This document shows positions 8,259-16,660 of a stretch of DNA of 64,000 nt, one piece after another (the first letter of the stretch is position 1; the number at the start of each line of letters is the position of its first letter). The position numbers were made by a program, and so were the translations under genes. The notes under the pieces were generated by a model. The model worked only from the letters and a program-made list of their open reading frames with translations. It did not search any database and had not been told where the DNA came from. The DNA is from Rhodospirillales bacterium. GTDB lineage: Bacteria; Pseudomonadota; Alphaproteobacteria; ATCC43930; CGMCC-115725. The stretch spans positions 62,001-126,000 of the forward strand of contig JAQGIC010000062.1 of NCBI GenBank assembly GCA_028288725.1, in the 5' to 3' direction.

Positions 8259-9056
8259 TTGAGCGAAATTACAGGCCAGACAAGGCTTTACGCGATCATG
8301 GGCGAGCCGATCGCGCAGGTCCGCGCGCCCATGGTGTTCAACCGGCTGTTCGCGGAGGCCGGGCTGGACGCGCGCATGGTGGCATTTCAGGTCGGACCGG
8401 AACATCTGAAGATGGCGCTGGACGGGCTGTATCACCTGGCCAACCTCGACGGGCTGATCGTGACCGTGCCGCACAAGATCGCGATCCTGCCGCTGTTGGC
8501 CGAGCTGGCGCCGATGGCAGCGCGGTCGGGCGCGGTCAACATCATCAAGCGCCGGCCGCAAGGCGGCTGGATCGGCGAGATGGTCGACGGCCTGGGCTTC
8601 GCCGAGGGATTGCGGAGCGCCGGACACGACGTCGCCGGCCGGCGCGTGCTGATCGTGGGCGCCGGCGGGGCCGGCGTCGCGATCGCCTTCGCGCTGGCCC
8701 TGCACGGCTGTGGTGAAATCAGCGTATACGATGTCGACCGGCGCCGCGCCGCGGCCCTGGTCGATCGGCTGCAGGCCGACGGGCGCGCCGCCACGATCGC
8801 CGCGTCGCCGGATCCGGCCGGCTTCCCGGTCGCGATCAACGCCACGCCGGTCGGCATGAAGCCGGATGATCCGCTGCCGTTCGATGTGACCCGGGTCGAT
8901 GCCGGGGCGCTGGTTGCCGAGGTGATCATGAAGCCGCGCGAGACGCGGCTGATCGAGCTGGCGCGGGCGCAAGGCAATCCGACGGTGCTGGGCGAACGGA
9001 TGCTGGACTATCAGGCGCCGTTCGTGCTGGATTTCTTCGGGATTCGAAGACATTAG
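8259..9056 (+). CDS. Shikimate dehydrogenase-like oxidoreductase (AroE paralogue)
   Basis: About 265 residues. The start is taken as TTG at 8259, six bases after GGAG; a TTG at 8253 would have no spacing. Family features: catalytic lysine K73 in IVTVPHK, catalytic aspartate D110 in EMVDGLGF, the NAD(P) loop GAGGAGVA and NATPVGM. The usual N-terminal H-S-x-S-P, whose serines hold the shikimate carboxylate, reads Q20-V-R-A-P24, so both serines are lost. Shikimate is therefore an unlikely substrate; a quinate-like or other polyol acid is possible (inference). It lies in the GntR/TRAP/lactonase locus rather than with aromatic biosynthesis genes. Confidence 0.82.
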   Translation: MSEITGQTRLYAIMGEPIAQVRAPMVFNRLFAEAGLDARMVAFQVGPEHLKMALDGLYHLANLDGLIVTVPHKIAILPLLAELAPMAARSGAVNIIKRRPQGGWIGEMVDGLGFAEGLRSAGHDVAGRRVLIVGAGGAGVAIAFALALHGCGEISVYDVDRRRAAALVDRLQADGRAATIAASPDPAGFPVAINATPVGMKPDDPLPFDVTRVDAGALVAEVIMKPRETRLIELARAQGNPTVLGERMLDYQAPFVLDFFGIRRH

Positions 9057-9109
9057 CCCTCTACCGCCATTTGCGGGAGAGGGAGGGTGCCCAACCGGTC
9101 ACGGTTGGG
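9057..9109. repeat. Pair of GC-rich hairpins after the AroE-like gene
   Basis: Directly after the stop codon, CCCTCTACCGC (9057-9067) pairs with GCGGGAGAGGG (9073-9083), with one mismatch. It is followed by the perfect hairpin CCCAACCG-GTCA-CGGTTGGG (9090-9109). No T run follows, so this is a palindromic intergenic repeat or a weak terminator rather than a classical intrinsic terminator. No second copy is seen in the window. Confidence 0.5.
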
Positions 9110-9160
9110 AAGGGTGAGCAACTGTCTTTCTCAGGCGATTTGGGCTGCCATTTGACGCCG

Positions 9161-9210
9161 TCGCGCATGAGGGCGTTGAGGGGCGTGGCCTCATGTCATC
9201 GCGCTCTCTA
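9161..9210. repeat. Dispersed palindrome, type B (diverged copy)
   Basis: An imperfect palindrome with left part TCGCGCATGAGG and right part GGCCTCATGTCATCGCGC followed by TCTCTA. It matches the type B units at 11568, 26520 and 31559. The last three bases (9208-9210, CTA) are the complement of the hisE stop codon TAG. The copy lies between convergent genes. Confidence 0.6.
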
Positions 9211-9531
9211 GGCCGCCGTCGGCTTGGGCAATTTCTCGGCGATGCCCAGCATCGCCTCGCGCCGGGTCATCTCCGCCCAGATCTCCCCCGGCGTGATATC
9301 CATGTGCGCCCAGAGCACGGCGAGATTATAGAGCAGGTCGACGCTCTCCAGCACCACGCCCTCGCGATTGCCGACGGCGGCGTCGATCGCGACCTCGATC
9401 GCTTCCTCGCCCAGCTTCTGGGCGATCTTGGCCGTACCGGTCGCCATCAGCTTGGCGGTGCGCGACGACCCGGCGGGAGCGCCCTTGCGGGCGATCACGG
9501 CGGCATACAGCCGATCGATCGGATCGCTCAT
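9208..9531 (-). CDS. hisE: Phosphoribosyl-ATP diphosphatase
   Basis: A 107-residue all-helical MazG-like enzyme. The motif SRTAKLMATGTAKIAQKLGE followed by EAIEVAIDA, and the acidic block ESVDLLYNLAVLW, are diagnostic for HisE. It hydrolyses phosphoribosyl-ATP to phosphoribosyl-AMP in the second step of histidine synthesis in the cytoplasm. The length is normal for a stand-alone HisE. No other his gene is nearby, so the gene is detached from the histidine operon. Its stop codon is the end of a dispersed palindrome. Confidence 0.92.
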   Translation of the reverse strand: MSDPIDRLYAAVIARKGAPAGSSRTAKLMATGTAKIAQKLGEEAIEVAIDAAVGNREGVVLESVDLLYNLAVLWAHMDITPGEIWAEMTRREAMLGIAEKLPKPTAA

Positions 9532-9709
9532 CGCCTACCCCCTGTGGAAATCATGCCGCACAATAGGTCGTGCTGCCGAAGCACGCCGCAAGATGGATCA
9601 ATCGGGCAATTGGTCTAGACATCCGGCGCGGCGGCGCCATCGCGCACATAAAGCCGTCCCGAATTGTGCTAGGCAGAAAGCGGAAACCCCTCCGGAAGGC
9701 GCCCCGCCC

Positions 9710-10849
9710 ATGACCGCTCCCACCGCTGCCTACGACCTCGCCATCGTCGGTGCCGGCATCATCGGGCTGGGCCATGCGCTGGCGGCGGCGCGTTGGGGGT
9801 TGAAGATCATCGTCATCGATCGCGATGCCCAGGCGAACGGGGCCTCGATCCGCAATTTCGGCTTCATCACCGTCACGGGTCAGGCGGCCGGCGACATGTG
9901 GCGCCGGGCGCGCCGGGCGCGCGACGTCTGGGACGAGATCGTCGGACCCGCCGGCATTCCGGTCGTTCATCGCGGCACGGCGATCCTCGCGCGCAGCGAC
10001 GAGGCGCTGGCCGTCGCCCGGGAATTCGCCGGCGGCGAGATGGGCGAGGGCTGTCAGGTCCTGCCGCCGTCGGCGCTCGACGAAAAAATGCCGGTCGCGC
10101 GCCGCGACGGGGTCCGGGGCTTCCTGTGGAGCCCGCACGAGCTTCGGGTCGAGCCGCGCACGGCGGTGCCGGCGGTGGCCACCTGGTTGGAAGCCGTCCA
10201 TGGCGTGACGTTCCTGCGCGGCGCCGCGGTGACCGAGGTGGCGCCGCCCCGGGTCGAGACCAGCCGCGGCCCGGTCCGCGCGAACAAGGTCGTCGTCTGC
10301 CCGGGCCCCGATCTGGTGACCCTGTTTCCGGAAACGATCGCCAAATATCGCCCGACCCTGTGCAAGCTGCACATGCTGCGCCTGGCCCCGCAGGGGCCGG
10401 GCTGGACGCTGGGCGCCTCGATGATGATGGACCTGAGCTTCGGCCGCTATCTGGGCTTCGACGGCTGTCCCAGCGTCGCAGCACTCAGGGCGCGGATCGC
10501 GCGGCTGGAACCGGAAACGCTGGCGAACGGCATCCATCTGATCGTCGTGCAGAGCGCCGACGGCTCGCTCGTGGTCGGCGATTCCCATCACTACGCGCCG
10601 ACGCCCGACCCGTTCGCGCCCGACGCGGTCGATCAACTGATCCTGCGCCACGCCAAGGAAACCCTGGATCTGGCCGACGATCGCATCGTCGAGCGCTGGA
10701 CCGGCATCTATCCTTCGTCGGCGAACGACGTCCCCGCCTTCTTCGACACGCCGCTGCCGGACGTCCGGGTCGCGATGGTGACGAGCGGCGCCGGCATGAG
10801 CACGGGCTTCGCCTTGGCCGAGGAAGTGATTGCCGATCTGTACGCGTAG
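9710..10849 (+). CDS. Glycine-oxidase-like FAD oxidoreductase of phosphonate clusters (TIGR03364 type)
   Basis: 379 residues from the ATG at 9710, with GGAAGG ten bases upstream. The N-terminal FAD motif is IVGAGIIGLGHALAAARWG with an acidic end (VIDRD). The sequence ASIRNFGFITVTGQ is characteristic of the DAAO/glycine-oxidase subfamily that recurs beside phosphonate-breakdown genes (family knowledge, PbfC/PbfD-like). The C-terminal FAD contact is VTSGAGMSTGFALAEEV. It faces phnX across a palindromic repeat. Because no phnW is present, it may oxidatively deaminate aminoethylphosphonate or its N-methyl form to phosphonoacetaldehyde for PhnX (inference). A general amino-acid oxidase is the alternative. 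Confidence 0.78.
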   Translation: MTAPTAAYDLAIVGAGIIGLGHALAAARWGLKIIVIDRDAQANGASIRNFGFITVTGQAAGDMWRRARRARDVWDEIVGPAGIPVVHRGTAILARSDEALAVAREFAGGEMGEGCQVLPPSALDEKMPVARRDGVRGFLWSPHELRVEPRTAVPAVATWLEAVHGVTFLRGAAVTEVAPPRVETSRGPVRANKVVVCPGPDLVTLFPETIAKYRPTLCKLHMLRLAPQGPGWTLGASMMMDLSFGRYLGFDGCPSVAALRARIARLEPETLANGIHLIVVQSADGSLVVGDSHHYAPTPDPFAPDAVDQLILRHAKETLDLADDRIVERWTGIYPSSANDVPAFFDTPLPDVRVAMVTSGAGMSTGFALAEEVIADLYA

Positions 10850-10865
10850 ATTGTACGGATAGGGG

Positions 10866-11570
10866 ATGAACCTCGACGAAGCCTTCTATCGTTTGATCCT
10901 GGCGCTGGTCTGCGGCGCGCTCATCGGCATCGAACGACAATGGCGCCAGAAGATGGCGGGTCTGCGCACCAACGTGCTGGTCGCGATCGGTGCCGCGGCT
11001 TTCGTGCTGTTCGCCTATCGGGTGACCCCCATCGGCGACGCCACGCGCATGGCCGGCCAGGTCGTGACCGGCATCGGTTTCCTCGGCGCCGGCGTGATCA
11101 TGCACGAGGGCGTCAATGTCCATGGGCTGAACACCGCCGCGACGCTCTGGTGCTCGGCCGCGGTCGGCATGTTCGCCGGCGCCGGCCTGCTGGCCGAGGC
11201 CGCGATCTTCGCCGTCTTCGTCACGCTGACCAACCTGGTCATGCGCCCGATCGTGACGCTCATCAACCGCTTTACCGGACCGGCGGCCGAGATCGAGCAG
11301 CATTACGTGATCAAGGTCGTGGCCGCCAAGGCCGACGAGGCGCGGCTGCGCGCCGGCCTGCTGGAGGCGCTCGAGGCCGGGCACCTGGGCCTGCAGCAGT
11401 TGAAGAGCATCGGCCTCGACGAAGGCGAGATCGAGATCACGGCGACGATCGTCGCCCCCCATCGCGAAGACGCCAAGCTGGAGGCGATCGTCAGCCGCGC
11501 CAGCCTGCAACCCTCGGTCAGCGCCGCCAAATGGCAGGTGGCGCCGAGCGAGCGGACACCGTCGGACTAG
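10866..11570 (+). CDS. MgtC/SapB family inner-membrane protein
   Basis: 234 residues. The N-terminal half has about four membrane segments with the MgtC/SapB patterns CGALIGIERQWRQKMAGLRT, VVTGIGFLGAGVIM and GLNTAATLWCSAAVGM. The C-terminal half (about 145-234) is a soluble ACT-like regulatory domain. MgtC proteins modulate F-type ATPase or ion homeostasis, notably under low magnesium (family knowledge). It follows the FAD oxidoreductase by 16 bases and is probably co-transcribed with it. Its TAG stop is the first three bases of a type B palindrome. Confidence 0.88.
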   Translation: MNLDEAFYRLILALVCGALIGIERQWRQKMAGLRTNVLVAIGAAAFVLFAYRVTPIGDATRMAGQVVTGIGFLGAGVIMHEGVNVHGLNTAATLWCSAAVGMFAGAGLLAEAAIFAVFVTLTNLVMRPIVTLINRFTGPAAEIEQHYVIKVVAAKADEARLRAGLLEALEAGHLGLQQLKSIGLDEGEIEITATIVAPHREDAKLEAIVSRASLQPSVSAAKWQVAPSERTPSD

Positions 11571-11682
11571 AGCGCGATGATATGAGGCCTGCTCGGTCTC
11601 ATATCTGAATCGCGCTCTAAATCAAATATTTAGAGACTGATTCACCGATCAAACCGAGCTGGTTTGATCGGATCAGGCTCTA
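11568..11682. repeat. Composite 115-bp palindromic element (B unit, spacer, A unit)
   Basis: Unit B is 11568-11619, with arms TAGAGCGCGAT / ATCGCGCTCTA and inner ATATGAG / CTCATAT. An 11-bp spacer is at 11620-11630. Unit A is 11631-11682, with arms CCGATCAAACC / GGTTTGATCGG. The first three bases are the stop codon of the mgtC-like gene and the last three (CTA) are the phnX stop read on the other strand. The same composite occurs in reverse orientation at 31496-31610. Confidence 0.85.
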
Positions 11683-12498
11683 AGGTTGTTCGCCCCGGGC
11701 CATCCGACCCTCGATCGCATCCAGGACCGGCAGCAGGTCGGCCACGCTGTCGATGACGTAATGCGCACCTGAAAGCGTCAGCGCGCGGGCCGCGGTCGCA
11801 CGACGCTCGGCGAATTCCGCCGGCGCCAGGGCCGCGGTCTCGGCCGCCGACAGGCCGAAGCCGTTGCCGCTGACCGACAATCCCACGGTCCAGGTGCCGG
11901 CATTCAGCCCTTCCTCGATGCCGGGCACCGTGTCATCGACCTTGATGACGGAGGCCGGCGCCCAGATGCCGAGGTCGGTGAAGCAGCGATACATCATCAG
12001 CGGGCCGGGCCGGCCTTCGCTCAGATCGCCGGCGCAGACCAGATTGTCGGGCACATAGCCGGCCTCGGCCGCGATCGGCGCCAGCACGTCCATGATCGGC
12101 CGGTTGTAGCCGGTGGTCGATCCGATCTTGAGACCGCGGGCGCGCAATGCCGCGACCGTGTCGAGCGCGCCGGGGATGAGGTCGGCGAACCGCGGCACGA
12201 CCTCGGCATTCAACGGCGTGAACACTTCATAGATCCGATCCGCGTCCGCGTCGGCGAAGGTGCTGCCATGGGCCGCCTGCCAGCGCGCGGCCACGGCCGG
12301 CTGCCGGCCGACCGCCTGGATATGCTGCCACTTCGGCAGGCCCATGGGCGCCCGCGCCTCGGCGATCGAGATTTCGACGCCGAAGCGTTTGAAGACCTCG
12401 ACGAACACGCCCATCGGCGCCCGGCTGCCGTGGTCGACGATGGTGCCGGCCCAGTCGAACACGACCGCCTGGATCTTGCCGCCGTAAGGTCGGACCAT
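11680..12498 (-). CDS. phnX: Phosphonoacetaldehyde hydrolase
   Basis: A 272-residue HAD-superfamily enzyme. The signature AVVFDWAGTIVDHGSRAP contains nucleophile D15 and the alanine A17 that replaces the usual second Asp in PhnX. K56 in MGLPKWQHIQAV matches the Schiff-base lysine. TTGYNRPIMDVL and IKVDDTVPGIEEG complete the active site. It cleaves phosphonoacetaldehyde to acetaldehyde and phosphate. It is the last gene of phnS-T-U-V-X on the minus strand, 133 bases beyond the permease. The ATG at 12498 follows AGGGGAA. Confidence 0.95.
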   Translation of the reverse strand: MVRPYGGKIQAVVFDWAGTIVDHGSRAPMGVFVEVFKRFGVEISIAEARAPMGLPKWQHIQAVGRQPAVAARWQAAHGSTFADADADRIYEVFTPLNAEVVPRFADLIPGALDTVAALRARGLKIGSTTGYNRPIMDVLAPIAAEAGYVPDNLVCAGDLSEGRPGPLMMYRCFTDLGIWAPASVIKVDDTVPGIEEGLNAGTWTVGLSVSGNGFGLSAAETAALAPAEFAERRATAARALTLSGAHYVIDSVADLLPVLDAIEGRMARGEQP

Positions 12499-12631
12499 AG
12501 AAATTCCCCTTTTATGCCCTCAGGCGCCGGGCGCACGCCTGCGCGGGCTTGGCTCGCTTCGCGGGGCCCAATGGCCCTGATATCAGCACCGATCGGTTCG
12601 CACCAGTTCATGAGCCGGTTGTCGCCGCAGT

Positions 12632-13429
12632 TTAGCGCGGCGCGACCTTGGTCGGAATGCGCGACAGGCCGATCAGCACCGCGAGCGTGGTCAGGATCAG
12701 CAGGATGGTCAGAGCCGAACCCTCGAACACGTCGCCCCGGTCGGTCAGCGAGAAGATCCCGACCGGCAGGGTGACCCAGCCGGGCGGATAGATCATCACG
12801 GTGGCACCCAGTTCGCCCATCGAGAGCGCGAAGCTGAGGCTGAAGGCGGCGATCAGATGCGGCAGGATCAGCGGGATCGTGACATGGCGCAGCCGATAGG
12901 CCGGGCGGGCGCCCAGGCTTTCGGCGATCTGCTCGAAATCGGGCGACATGCGGGCGAGGCCGGCCGAGACATTGCCGTAGGTAAAGGCCGAAATCAGGAT
13001 CATGTGCGCGATGAACACGATGGTGCTGGTGCCGTTCAACAGGATCGGCGGCCGGCTGAACGCGACCAGCAACCCCAGGCCGACCGAAACGGACGGCACG
13101 GCGCTCGGGATGAAGAACAGGAGATCGAGGATCCGGCGCAGCAGGCCGGTGTGGGCGCGCAACGCCAGCGCCGCCCAGGTGCCGAGCAACAGTGCCAGGG
13201 CGCTGGCGACCACGCCGGTCACCACGCTGGTCCACAGCGCCTCGCCCGAGGCGCCGGAGACGGCGTCCAGATAGTGCTCTCCCGTCGGCATCGACGGCAG
13301 CACGTCGTTCCATTGCCCGGCGAAGCTGGCGGCCAGGATGATGGCGAGCGGTGCCACATAGACGGCAGCGATCAGCGCCGCGGCGAAGCTCCAGCATAGC
13401 CAGCGGCCGGACCTAGACCACACCAGCAT
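12632..13429 (-). CDS. 2-aminoethylphosphonate ABC transporter permease (PhnV-like)
   Basis: A 265-residue inner-membrane protein with six predicted segments and the permease EAA loop (AESLGARPAYRLRHVTIPL). It is the second of two related permeases; its start overlaps the end of the PhnU-like gene by 17 bases. The call as a phosphonate importer rests on the operon, which ends in phnX. By sequence alone it could be any iron- or polyamine-type ABC permease. Confidence 0.82.
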   Translation of the reverse strand: MLVWSRSGRWLCWSFAAALIAAVYVAPLAIILAASFAGQWNDVLPSMPTGEHYLDAVSGASGEALWTSVVTGVVASALALLLGTWAALALRAHTGLLRRILDLLFFIPSAVPSVSVGLGLLVAFSRPPILLNGTSTIVFIAHMILISAFTYGNVSAGLARMSPDFEQIAESLGARPAYRLRHVTIPLILPHLIAAFSLSFALSMGELGATVMIYPPGWVTLPVGIFSLTDRGDVFEGSALTILLILTTLAVLIGLSRIPTKVAPR

Positions 13430-14282
13430 TGCGACCTCCGACCCGGGCGATCACCGCGCGATAGACCAGATAGAGCGACAGCGACAGGGCCACGTTGATG
13501 ACGGCGATGACGCAGGCGGCGGTATAGTCGAACTCCTGGATCGCCTTGTCATAGACCAGGAGCGGCAGGGTGATGACGCCCTTGGCGCCGATGAACAGCA
13601 CGATGCCGAACTCGTTGACCGTCAGCAGCAGGCACAGGCTGCCGCCGGCCAGCAGCGCCGGCATGGCGGCCGGCAGGATGATCTGGCGCACGATGCGGGG
13701 CGCCCGCGCGCCCAGGCTGCTCGCGACCTCGATCTGGGATGCTTCGATCAGCGAAAAGGCGGCCATCAGCGGGCGCAGCACGAAGGGCGTATAGACCGTG
13801 ATCTCGGCCAGAATCACGCCCCAGGGCGAATAGAGAAAATCGACCGGCGGCGTCTCGAAGCCGAACAGCTCGACCAGCGCGCCGTTCACCACCCCGGCCG
13901 AGCCGTAGATGAAGGTGAAGGCCAAGGCCGCCAGAAAGGTCGGCAGCGCGATGAACGTGTCGATGAAGCGGGCGATCTCCTTGGCACCCGGAAACGGCAC
14001 GAAGGACAGCACCAGCGCGATCGCGAAGCCCAGCATCAGACAGCCGGCGCTGGCGGCGACCGCGATCCAGGCCGTGTGCCACAGCGCGCCCAGGAACAGG
14101 CCCGAACGGAACACGGCGGCGAAATGGTCGAGCGAGACAGTGGTGCCGTCGCCGGTCAACGCCTGAGTCGCGATCAGCGACAGCGGATAGAAGAACAGCC
14201 CCGTCAGGACGAGGAGCGGCGGGAGAATCCATAGCCGGCCGCCGGCGGCGGCCAATGGACGGGCGAGTGCGGCCTCACTCAT
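13413..14282 (-). CDS. 2-aminoethylphosphonate ABC transporter permease (PhnU-like)
   Basis: A 289-residue inner-membrane permease. The N-terminal segment is followed by a large periplasmic loop and a BPD transport domain with the EAA loop ASSLGARAPRIVRQIILPA. It overlaps the end of the ATPase gene by eight bases and the next permease by 17, so the subunits are translationally coupled. Together with the PhnV-like partner it forms the membrane channel. Specificity is inferred from the linked phnX. Confidence 0.82.
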   Translation of the reverse strand: MSEAALARPLAAAGGRLWILPPLLVLTGLFFYPLSLIATQALTGDGTTVSLDHFAAVFRSGLFLGALWHTAWIAVAASAGCLMLGFAIALVLSFVPFPGAKEIARFIDTFIALPTFLAALAFTFIYGSAGVVNGALVELFGFETPPVDFLYSPWGVILAEITVYTPFVLRPLMAAFSLIEASQIEVASSLGARAPRIVRQIILPAAMPALLAGGSLCLLLTVNEFGIVLFIGAKGVITLPLLVYDKAIQEFDYTAACVIAVINVALSLSLYLVYRAVIARVGGRNAGVV

Positions 14283-15384
14283 GCGCGATCAGCGTGGCGT
14301 CGACCTGGGCGAAGCCCAGGTCGAACGGGGCGCCCTGGGCCGGCGGCTCGCGCAGCGGCGCCGATACCAGGCGCAGCACCGTCCCGGCGCAATCGAGCGT
14401 CAGGACGTGATGGTCGCCCTGCCATTGCACGTGGGTGACGGCCGCGCCCAGGCGGTTGCCATGGTGCGGTTCGGCCAGCCGCAGGTCGTGCGGCCGGATG
14501 CACAGCAGGCACTCCGCCCCGGCCGCCAGCGTGGGGTGGGCCGGCACGGTCAAACCCACATCGCCGAAGCGCACGCGGACCAGGCCGACCTCGGCCGGCC
14601 CCTCGATCCGGACCGGCAGCAGGTTCGCCCGGCCCAGGAACTCGGCGGTGAAGCGGTTCGGCGGCCGGCTATAGAGCCCGTGCGACGGCCCGAACGAGCA
14701 GAGCCGACCATCCTTCATGATGGCGATGCGGTCGGCCAGCGTCAGCGCTTCGGTCTGGTCGTGGGTGACATAGAGCACGGTCAGGTTCGGCAGATCGCGG
14801 TGCAGCTTCGCCAATTCCTCGACCATCGAGCGGCGGATCTGGGCGTCGAGCGCCGACAGGGGCTCATCCAGCAGCAGCACGCGCGGCTGCACCGCCAGGG
14901 CGCGGGCGATCGCGACCCGCTGCTGCTGACCGCCGGACAATTCGCGCGGAAACCGGCCGACATAGGCGGCCATGCCGACCAGGCGCAGGCATTCCTTGAC
15001 CCGGTCGGCGATCAGCCCGGTTTCGGTCTTTTGCGCGCGGAGACCGAAGGCGACATTGTCCTCGATCTTCATATGCGGGAACAGCGCGTAATTCTGCACG
15101 ACCATGCCGATGCCCCGGGCATAGGGGGGCAGGTCGGTGACGTCGGTCTCGCCGATGCGGACCCGACCGGAGGTCGGCCGAACGAAACCCGCGACCGCAC
15201 GCAGCGCCGTGGTCTTGCCCGATCCGGACGGACCGATCAACGCCATGATCTCGCCGCGCTGGATCTGCAGCGAGAAATCGCTCAGCACCACCGTGCCGCG
15301 ATAGGCGACGGTGATGCCTTCGAACGAAATACCCTCGCCGCCCGTCATGGACGGCGAGGGGGATTTCGAACCGGCCAAACCCAT
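14275..15384 (-). CDS. 2-aminoethylphosphonate ABC transporter ATP-binding protein (PhnT-like)
   Basis: 369 residues from the ATG at 15384, five bases after the binding-protein stop; an internal ATG at 15348 is a possible alternative. Walker A is GPSGSGKTT, the signature is LSGGQQQR, Walker B is VLLLDEPLSALDAQ and the switch histidine is in YVTHDQTEA. A C-terminal TOBE-type domain (about 270-369) includes CIRPHDLRLAEP. It powers the PhnU/PhnV channel. It belongs to the Fe/spermidine/AEP importer class; phosphonate is the likely substrate because of the neighbouring phnX. Confidence 0.87.
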   Translation of the reverse strand: MGLAGSKSPSPSMTGGEGISFEGITVAYRGTVVLSDFSLQIQRGEIMALIGPSGSGKTTALRAVAGFVRPTSGRVRIGETDVTDLPPYARGIGMVVQNYALFPHMKIEDNVAFGLRAQKTETGLIADRVKECLRLVGMAAYVGRFPRELSGGQQQRVAIARALAVQPRVLLLDEPLSALDAQIRRSMVEELAKLHRDLPNLTVLYVTHDQTEALTLADRIAIMKDGRLCSFGPSHGLYSRPPNRFTAEFLGRANLLPVRIEGPAEVGLVRVRFGDVGLTVPAHPTLAAGAECLLCIRPHDLRLAEPHHGNRLGAAVTHVQWQGDHHVLTLDCAGTVLRLVSAPLREPPAQGAPFDLGFAQVDATLIAHE

Positions 15385-15389
15385 GGGGC

Positions 15390-16421
15390 CTAGCTGCCGG
15401 TGACCTGATGCCACTTGGCGACGTCGGCCTGCAGATCGGTCAGGACCTGCGCCCAATCCGGCGTCCAGACTTCGACGCCTTCCATCAGCTTATGCAGGTT
15501 CTTGAACGCCTCGTCGGTCGGCGTCACGTCCTTGCGCACCGGCAGGCCCTGGGCGACCGAGGTGACCGTCGCCTGTGCCTCTTTCGTCAGCAGAAAATCG
15601 ATCAGTTTCTTGCCGGCGTCGGCGTTGGGCGCGCCCTTGACCAGGCCGACATAGTAGGGCAGCGCGAAGGTGGTGCGCTTGCCGTCCGGGCCGGCCGGCC
15701 AGAACACGCGGATGTTCGGGTCCTGCGCCATCTGCGAGATGTTCATCTGCAGATCGCCGTTGGCGACATGCAACTCGCCCTTGTTCACGAGCGCGGTCAG
15801 CTTGCCGGTCGAGGCGGACGGGCCGACGTTGTTCTCCTGCAGCTTCTGCAGGAACGAGAAGCCGGCATCCTTGCTGCCGAAGGCATGGAACACTTCGATC
15901 ATCACGGCGGTGCCGTCGCCGGCCTGGCCGGGGGTCGAGTACTGGATCTTGCCCTTGAATTTCGGGTCGAGCAGATCGGTGAAGAACACCGGCGGCGTCT
16001 TCAGCACGGCGCTGTCGTAGATGAAGTCCATGTAATTGTTGACCAGCGCCAGATAGAGCCCCTTCGGGTCCTTCTGCTCGGTCGCGATCTGATCGGCGCC
16101 TGCCGGGGTATAGGGCTGCAGCAGCCCGTCGACCGCGGCCTTCTGGATGAAGGGCGGCAGGGTCACCAGCACGTCGGCCTGCGGATTGGTCGCTTCCTTG
16201 GCGACGCGCTCGACCACACCGCCGGAACCGGCCTCGACATATTGAACCTTGACGCCGGTCGCCTTGGTATAGGCGGCGAACTGAGTCTCGTACCAGCTGG
16301 CCTTGCCGTCGTGCAGGCCGTCGGCGCTATAGACGGTGACGACGTCGCCGGCGGCCCGGGCCGGCCCCGCGCCAAGAACCGCGAGCCCCAAACCGACGAC
16401 GGCGAGTTTCTTGATCAACAT
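15390..16421 (-). CDS. 2-aminoethylphosphonate ABC transporter substrate-binding protein (PhnS-like)
   Basis: 343 residues from the ATG at 16421, preceded by GGGAGGA. The signal peptide [17 protein letters not shown]... ends in ARA-AG at about residue 24. The mature part is a class F periplasmic-binding protein ([52 protein letters not shown]). A 10-codon N-terminal extension is possible but lacks a ribosome-binding site. It is first in the operon phnS-T-U-V-X, so it should capture aminoethylphosphonate in the periplasm. An iron(III)-binding role is the main alternative, made unlikely by the linkage to phnX. Confidence 0.86.
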   Translation of the reverse strand: MLIKKLAVVGLGLAVLGAGPARAAGDVVTVYSADGLHDGKASWYETQFAAYTKATGVKVQYVEAGSGGVVERVAKEATNPQADVLVTLPPFIQKAAVDGLLQPYTPAGADQIATEQKDPKGLYLALVNNYMDFIYDSAVLKTPPVFFTDLLDPKFKGKIQYSTPGQAGDGTAVMIEVFHAFGSKDAGFSFLQKLQENNVGPSASTGKLTALVNKGELHVANGDLQMNISQMAQDPNIRVFWPAGPDGKRTTFALPYYVGLVKGAPNADAGKKLIDFLLTKEAQATVTSVAQGLPVRKDVTPTDEAFKNLHKLMEGVEVWTPDWAQVLTDLQADVAKWHQVTGS

Positions 16422-16660
16422 GTTCGGTCCTCCCAACAAAAGTGCGGGCACCTTAATCGCCCGAGATGACGACGGTGTTACAGGCAGGGACGGAAGTGGC
16501 GCGCGGTCTCAAGCGATCACCGGCCCTGTGTCGCCGGCTGGACGTAAACGGTTTCATGCAATTAGCTTGCCGCGGTATCCCCGGCGCCCACCGGTCGGCG
16601 CAAACGCGCGAACCGTTCCGATCTTTGCAGCCTGACGCATCCGTGCCAGCCAGGCATTTC
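16422..16660. other. Upstream region of the phosphonate importer
   Basis: About 240 bases without a convincing gene on either strand. It should hold the phnS promoter on the minus strand. A weak Pho-box-like pattern is at 16466-16483 (minus strand: CTGTAAC, ACCG, TCGTCAT), 45 bases before the start codon, matching about 10 of 14 consensus positions. Nothing else was recognised. Confidence 0.35.

Noticed and set aside
9569-9585. Hairpin CGTGCT-GCCGA-AGCACG upstream of hisE and the FAD oxidoreductase gene
   Set aside because: A six-base stem is expected by chance in such DNA, and no second copy or operator logic supports it.
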